From assembly GCA_003599475.1 (NCBI GenBank), contig QZKK01000029.1:1-10659 (forward strand): 10,659 nucleotides of DNA, read 5' to 3'. The stretch comes from Desulfobacteraceae bacterium. Lineage in GTDB: Bacteria > Desulfobacterota > Desulfobacteria > Desulfobacterales > SURF-15. Below are positions 7,178 through 10,659 of this stretch, piece after piece. Positions within the stretch are counted from its first letter, which is position 1. Every line of letters begins with the position of its first letter. The translations under genes and the position numbers were made by a program. Under the pieces are notes generated by a model, which worked only from the letters and a program-made list of their open reading frames with translations, was not told the DNA's origin and made no database searches.

Positions 7178-8605
7178 ATGATGCACAGACTGTCCGACCG
7201 ATGGGTGTCCCGAGTCACGTTTCCACTGACCAATTATATGATGAACCGGCGCAACATCCGCGGCTTGTATCGTGAGCTTTGCAGCAGTGAATCCCCTATG
7301 GAGGAGGGGGCGGTCGATCGTTTACGGCTCGAGCGGCTGCAGCGGACGATCTCGTTTGCCGCACGCCGGGTTCCGTGGTATCAGCGCCGATTCAAGGAAA
7401 TCGGCCTCGAACCGGGTGACATCAAGACCTTTGCCGATCTCAGGCGCATTCCACCACTGACGCGCTCCGATGTGGTCGAACACCATCGGGACCTTGTGGA
7501 CCATCGCATGTCCGATTCCGTCGATTCGGCGCTAAACGGCCGCCGGGAAGCCGGAGCCCCGATTCCGTTTGCCCGTTTTCGCCGCGGCCTGGTACGCAAC
7601 AACTCCAGCGGTTCCACCGGGGCTCCGACGGTTTTCTTCGAAGACGGCTCGATCACCGCCCTCAACTGGGCCCTTGAGATGCGCCACAAACAATGGTTCG
7701 GTGTTGCACCGGGAGCGCGCGAAGCCCGTATGGTGCGTCTTTCAACGGTCCATCTCGCAAACAGCGCCGGGAACCGCTGGCGCAGGCGGCTTTGGCATCA
7801 ACTGATCCTGCCGGGGGTCAACATGCGGGATGCCGATTACGAAGCCTGCCGCCAGCAGCTTGAGGAATTCCGTCCCGAAGTGTTGTGGGGATTCACCGGG
7901 GCCTTGACGGGCTTTGCCGATTACATGAACCGAACCGGCAGGAGGCTGACCTTTCAGCCGGCGGTCGCGATCGGGTGGGCGGCCCCGGTTTACGACCACG
8001 AAAAAGCGCTGCTTGAGGATGTATTCGGCTGCCGCGCTTCCAACATTTACGGAGGTCGCGAGGTGGGGCATGTCGCACTCAAGTGCCCGAATGAATCCTT
8101 TCACATCAACCATGAATACCTGATCGTCGAGACCGAGCCTACGGAAGAGTCCGCCGGTGTTCCCGGAGGGGGGGAGGTGCTGGTCACCACGTTGACCCCG
8201 ACTCCCATGCCCTTTATCCGCTACCGGATGGGGGATATCGCCCGGATTGCAAAATCAAACTGCGCCTGCGGCCGGACGATGCCGGTGATGGAAGAGATCG
8301 TCGGGCGGACAGGTGAAATCTTTACGACGCGCGACGGCCGCATGATTCCTCCGAACTTCTGGTGCCGGCTGTTCATGGCGCCGGAGATTCCAGGGGCGGT
8401 CAAGCGCTTCCAGGTGATCTACACGCGGGAGCGAAACATCGTGGTCCGCATCGCGCGCGGGGAGCGTTTCACCGGAGATACAGAAGCCTACCTGAACCGG
8501 ATCATGCGCGATAACTTCGCTCCGGCCACCGAATTCCGCATCGACTGCGTCGATGAGATCAAGCCGACGATCTCCGGCAAGTACCTCATGGTGCAATGGG
8601 AATAG
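7178..8605 (+). CDS. PaaK/CapK-family adenylate-forming enzyme (phenylacetate-CoA ligase-like)
   Basis: This is a member of the ANL superfamily, which activates a carboxylic acid with ATP to an acyl-adenylate, often followed by CoA transfer. It is cytoplasmic, 475 residues. Motifs in order: phosphate-binding loop SSGSTGAPT (143-151), the aromatic/Glu motif YGGREVG (291-297) followed by C303 and H309, FIRYRMGD (346-353), the cysteine pair CACGR (362-366), the GR hinge region (VGRTGE, 375-380), and a C-terminal SGK with the candidate catalytic Lys468. This arrangement is that of the PaaK/CapK branch rather than of acetyl-CoA or long-chain acyl-CoA synthetases. True phenylacetate-CoA ligases usually sit with paa genes; none is here, and CapK-like members occur near polysaccharide genes. 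The substrate therefore cannot be named. ATG 7178 is immediately followed by ATG 7181; GAGGAG (7161-7166) lies 11 nt upstream of the first. It is transcribed divergently from nrfH and converges on the MFS gene. Confidence 0.88.
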   Translation: MMHRLSDRWVSRVTFPLTNYMMNRRNIRGLYRELCSSESPMEEGAVDRLRLERLQRTISFAARRVPWYQRRFKEIGLEPGDIKTFADLRRIPPLTRSDVVEHHRDLVDHRMSDSVDSALNGRREAGAPIPFARFRRGLVRNNSSGSTGAPTVFFEDGSITALNWALEMRHKQWFGVAPGAREARMVRLSTVHLANSAGNRWRRRLWHQLILPGVNMRDADYEACRQQLEEFRPEVLWGFTGALTGFADYMNRTGRRLTFQPAVAIGWAAPVYDHEKALLEDVFGCRASNIYGGREVGHVALKCPNESFHINHEYLIVETEPTEESAGVPGGGEVLVTTLTPTPMPFIRYRMGDIARIAKSNCACGRTMPVMEEIVGRTGEIFTTRDGRMIPPNFWCRLFMAPEIPGAVKRFQVIYTRERNIVVRIARGERFTGDTEAYLNRIMRDNFAPATEFRIDCVDEIKPTISGKYLMVQWE

Positions 8606-8633
8606 GATTTCAAATTTCAGATTTCAAATCTCA
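8606..8633. repeat. Tandem 14-bp direct repeat between convergent genes
   Basis: GATTTCAAATTTCA (8606-8619) is followed directly by GATTTCAAATCTCA (8620-8633), with a single mismatch. It starts on the base after the stop codon of the adenylate-forming enzyme and ends 3 bp before the MFS stop codon, so it fills nearly the whole 31-bp gap. No strong hairpin with a T-run is seen, so a terminator role is not supported. Confidence 0.8.
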
Positions 8634-8636
8634 TAT

Positions 8637-9812
8637 TCATCTTTTTTCCTCGACCCTGTAAATGAATCCGATCGAGAAAAAAGGGATGACGGCCAGGCAC
8701 ATGAGTACGGTCTGGATCGAAAAAAGATCGCTCAGCTTTCCGACAAGCGGTGTCAGCATTCCTCCCGTTCCCATGGCCAGCCCCATCATCAGACTGGATA
8801 CCATCGACTTTCCCCGGGGGGAGAGTTTTTGTGCCATGGCGATGCCCAGGGGAAGGGTTGCCATGGCACAGAACCCGGCCAGAAACGCATTGAGATAAAC
8901 CCAGTTCCCCGAAGAGGAGATGAGTGCGATCAGGGTGGGCGGAGTGAGCAGGTAGCTGACATAAAAAACCGGTTTGAAACCGACCCTGTCTCCGATGTGA
9001 CCGCCCAAAACGCCGCTTAAGGCGCCTGCCACGGTAAACAGCGCCACCAGCACCCCGATGGATATGAGAGACCTGTCCTGCCCGGCATAGATCACCGGCA
9101 GAAATGTGGTGAAAGACTGGACGACCAAAGAGCGCAGCACCATGGCAATCCAGATGAAGACGATCGATTTCCAGGAATCCCCCAGCGCTTCCTGTACGGA
9201 CCCGATAAACCCCCGGCTTCGGAGACCTTCCCCTTCGGGAATCGGGACGGTCAGAAAAAGGTAGATCATTACGGCCAGTCCGAAAACCATCGTGACCGGA
9301 GACAGACCCAACCCGAAGCGCTCTACGAACCAGGTGATGAAAACCGGGCCGACTCCGAAGGCGAGCGTCCCGCCCATGTTGAATACGGACATACAAAGCC
9401 CGAAGTTGCTTCCTGCATAGGTTGAGATCATGCCGGCGACCGCCGGATGGAACATGGCGCTTCCCACGGCCCCCAGGCAGATGAACGAGAGCAGCCCGGC
9501 GAAGCCGTCGGCGATGCCGATCAAAGGGATAAAGACGATCGCAAGAAGGGGGCCGCCGAGAATAAAAAAACGCGTCCGGTAATGATCCGAGAGATATCCG
9601 ACAGACGGCTGGACGATAAAGGCAAGAAAGCGGCTGGCTCCCGTCAGCAGGCCGACCTGTGCAAGGGTAAGGGAAAATTGTTCCATGAAAGTGGGAATCA
9701 GCGGTTGGAAAAAAGAAAAATAGGCGTCCCCGATGAAATGGATCATCGTCAGGGAGACGATCACCTTGACGTTTGTGGCCTGCCGGGTTTCTTCGGATCG
9801 GCGGGATTCCAT
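8637..9812 (-). CDS. MFS transporter, Fsr (fosmidomycin resistance)-like
   Basis: This is an inner-membrane major facilitator of 391 residues with about twelve hydrophobic helices in two halves. Family features include GYLSDHYRTR between helices 2 and 3 (72-81, the motif A position), its counterpart GGHIGDRVGF (270-279) in the second half, SLTLAQVGLLTG (47-58), and FHP (121-123) in helix 4. The FHP and the N-terminal pattern resemble E. coli Fsr (about 406 residues). The subfamily call is by memory of the sequence, and the substrate is unknown; a drug or metabolite exporter is likely. The ATG at 9812 is followed by a hydrophilic N-tail and helix 1. The ribosome site is weak (GAGTACGTGGG). A longer open frame covering almost the same stretch on this strand is Arg/His-rich and lacks membrane segments, so it is a shadow. 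The gene stands alone, converging on the gene to its left. Confidence 0.9.
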   Translation of the reverse strand: MESRRSEETRQATNVKVIVSLTMIHFIGDAYFSFFQPLIPTFMEQFSLTLAQVGLLTGASRFLAFIVQPSVGYLSDHYRTRFFILGGPLLAIVFIPLIGIADGFAGLLSFICLGAVGSAMFHPAVAGMISTYAGSNFGLCMSVFNMGGTLAFGVGPVFITWFVERFGLGLSPVTMVFGLAVMIYLFLTVPIPEGEGLRSRGFIGSVQEALGDSWKSIVFIWIAMVLRSLVVQSFTTFLPVIYAGQDRSLISIGVLVALFTVAGALSGVLGGHIGDRVGFKPVFYVSYLLTPPTLIALISSSGNWVYLNAFLAGFCAMATLPLGIAMAQKLSPRGKSMVSSLMMGLAMGTGGMLTPLVGKLSDLFSIQTVLMCLAVIPFFSIGFIYRVEEKR

Positions 9813-10038
9813 CCCACGTACTCGCTTTCTTCAACCGGTTCTTTTAGTCGGGGCATCCACCTGAGCGAAGGCGCCCGCCGGATTGATCAGGTTCAATTTC
9901 ATTGCGGCAAAACACGACAAGGCGGCAGACTAATACAAAAAACGATCTTTTAAAACATCTAAATTCTGCGCGAGTTCTGAGCGCTGGAAACACGGTTCCC
10001 CGGTGGAATCCGCGGGATTTCATTTTGAACGAGAATTG

Positions 10039-10069
10039 CTGACATTCCGGTTCGGGTTTATTTTATGAT
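10039..10069 (+). promoter_or_regulatory. Possible sigma-70 promoter of the GTPase gene
   Basis: CTGACA (10039-10044, five of six -35 bases) and TATGAT (10064-10069) are separated by 19 bp, slightly longer than ideal. A second overlapping TATGAT lies at 10069-10074. Transcription would begin near 10076, about 37 nt before the proposed start codon. Confidence 0.4.
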
Positions 10070-10097
10070 ATGATGAAATCCTGCCGATCGATCGAAC

Positions 10098-10103
10098 AAG
10101 GAG
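10098..10103 (+). promoter_or_regulatory. Strong Shine-Dalgarno ahead of a non-standard start codon
   Basis: AAGGAG is spaced 9 nt from the ATC at 10113, the frame of the GTPase. No ATG, GTG or TTG lies at a usable distance in that frame. The site therefore points to ATC as the start, or to a sequence error or point mutation in the start codon. Confidence 0.55.
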
Positions 10104-10112
10104 AAAAGCAGA

Positions 10113-10659
10113 ATCGACTCCAAATCCGACCTACAGCACATATTCGAAGAGATCCGGCACCCGGGGCTGACGGCCGCGCTGCACGATATCGATCGGTTGA
10201 TCGCGACCCTTCCGAGCGATATCGACATTCTGAGCTATAAAGAGCGTGTTCCCCTGGTCTGGGTCGTTTTTATCGGAGGTACGGGAACGGGCAAATCCAC
10301 CCTGTTCAACCGGCTCTGCGATCATCCGGTAAGCCTCACCGGAGCAGAACGGCCGAAAACGGCCGGGTCCATTGCCTACGCTTATGGGAACGCTCCGATC
10401 GACAGGCGTTTTCCGATTCCTTATCTCAATCGCGTCCGAACCAGAAATGCCGGACCGACCGCCGGCGAACCCGGGGAGCTGATGATTTTCGGGCATGACC
10501 GGAAAACATGGTCCCATCTTGTTTTCGTGGATACACCGGATCTGGACAGCCTTCGAAATGAAAACAGGCGGGTCGCCGAAGATATGTACAGGCTCTCAGA
10601 TGTCGTCGTGTTTGTGACCAGTCAGGAGAAATACGCCGACCTGATACCCCATCAGTTTC
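10113..10659 (+). CDS. P-loop GTPase, N-terminal part, cut by window end
   Basis: This is a translation-factor-class-like GTP-binding protein whose C-terminus lies outside the window (182 complete codons seen). If read from the ATC at 10113, residues 1-50 form a charged, probably helical lead-in. The G1 loop GGTGTGKST (55-63) is followed by LFNRLC, and G3 DTPD begins at D140, as in small and dynamin-like GTPases. The strand VVVFVTSQEKYAD after G3 would lead toward the G4 motif, not yet reached. The frame is open back to a stop at 10074-10076, with no ATG, GTG or TTG before TTG 10197. That TTG falls between the lead-in and the G1 loop and has no good ribosome site; ATA 10140 and CTG 10167 are the other rare options. 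The membrane-remodelling or other role cannot be decided from this fragment. An overlapping frame on the opposite strand (about 10131-10517) has no recognisable domain. Confidence 0.8.
   Translation, partial: MDSKSDLQHIFEEIRHPGLTAALHDIDRLIATLPSDIDILSYKERVPLVWVVFIGGTGTGKSTLFNRLCDHPVSLTGAERPKTAGSIAYAYGNAPIDRRFPIPYLNRVRTRNAGPTAGEPGELMIFGHDRKTWSHLVFVDTPDLDSLRNENRRVAEDMYRLSDVVVFVTSQEKYADLIPHQF

Larger units (their letters stand above)
9813..10112. other. 300-bp divergent intergenic region between the MFS gene and the GTPase gene
   Basis: No coding frame is convincing. Near the MFS gene, ACCTGA (9859-9864) and TCAGGT (9887-9892) form a 6-bp inverted repeat around a GC-rich loop containing GGCGCC. 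The middle (about 9930-9970) is AT-rich. The right end carries a promoter-like pair and the ribosome site of the GTPase gene. No clear promoter for the MFS gene could be assigned. Confidence 0.6.

Noticed and set aside
8617..9834. 405-residue minus-strand open frame overlapping the MFS gene
   Set aside because: It has a Gly/Arg/His-rich composition without membrane helices; the neighbouring frame encodes a clear 12-helix transporter.
9841..9960. Possible TPP riboswitch ahead of the MFS gene, because the minus strand reads GAACCTGATC
   Set aside because: The matching upstream CTGAGA box and the downstream GGATAATGCC-GCG-GGGA part are missing, so only one short motif fits.
10073..10243. Short plus-strand frame from ATG 10073, overlapping the GTPase N-terminus
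   Set aside because: It ends after about 56 residues, has no ribosome site at a good distance and no recognisable features; the GTPase frame carries the motifs.

Overview
The window looks like a chromosomal segment of a moderately GC-rich, anaerobic, Gram-negative bacterium. A Desulfobacterota (former Deltaproteobacteria) host is the best guess. The grounds are a membrane-anchored NrfHA nitrite reductase module, a type IV pilus/type II secretion ATPase carrying a receiver domain, a 7TM-DISM sensor kinase, and short GTTCAA-type intergenic repeats. This assignment rests on gene content and style only; no marker gene is present.

Region 1 (about 1-4710, minus strand) is a three-gene signalling operon. 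In transcription order it encodes a stand-alone HPt phosphotransfer protein, a PilB/GspE-type assembly ATPase with an N-terminal MshEN (c-di-GMP-type) domain and a C-terminal receiver domain, and a 7TM-DISM sensor histidine kinase cut by the window edge. A good sigma-70-like promoter (TTGACA, 18 bp, TACACT) lies just ahead of the HPt gene. The parts fit a phosphorelay that ends on a pilus- or secretion-type motor ATPase, which may also sense c-di-GMP.

Region 2 (4641-4969) is a 329-bp gap. It holds that promoter and a cluster of GTTCAA/GAACGTT repeats, including an exact 18-bp inverted repeat.

Region 3 (4970-6948, minus strand) is nrfH-nrfA. NrfH is the four-heme membrane quinol dehydrogenase and NrfA the five-heme nitrite reductase, made here as a lipoprotein. 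NrfA keeps its catalytic residues, but the usual calcium-site side chains are replaced, including Arg for Gln. That is the signature of the calcium-independent class.

Region 4 (7101-8605, plus strand) has a sigma-70-like promoter and a PaaK/CapK-family adenylate-forming enzyme, transcribed divergently from nrfHA. It converges on an Fsr-like MFS transporter (8637-9812, minus strand). The 31 bp between the two stop codons is mostly a tandem 14-bp repeat.

Region 5 (9813-10659) is a 300-bp gap followed by the start of a P-loop GTPase on the plus strand, cut by the window end. This gene has a strong Shine-Dalgarno but no ATG, GTG or TTG at the right distance. The best-placed codon is ATC.

The most unusual part of the window is the HPt / MshEN-ATPase-REC / 7TM-DISM kinase operon.
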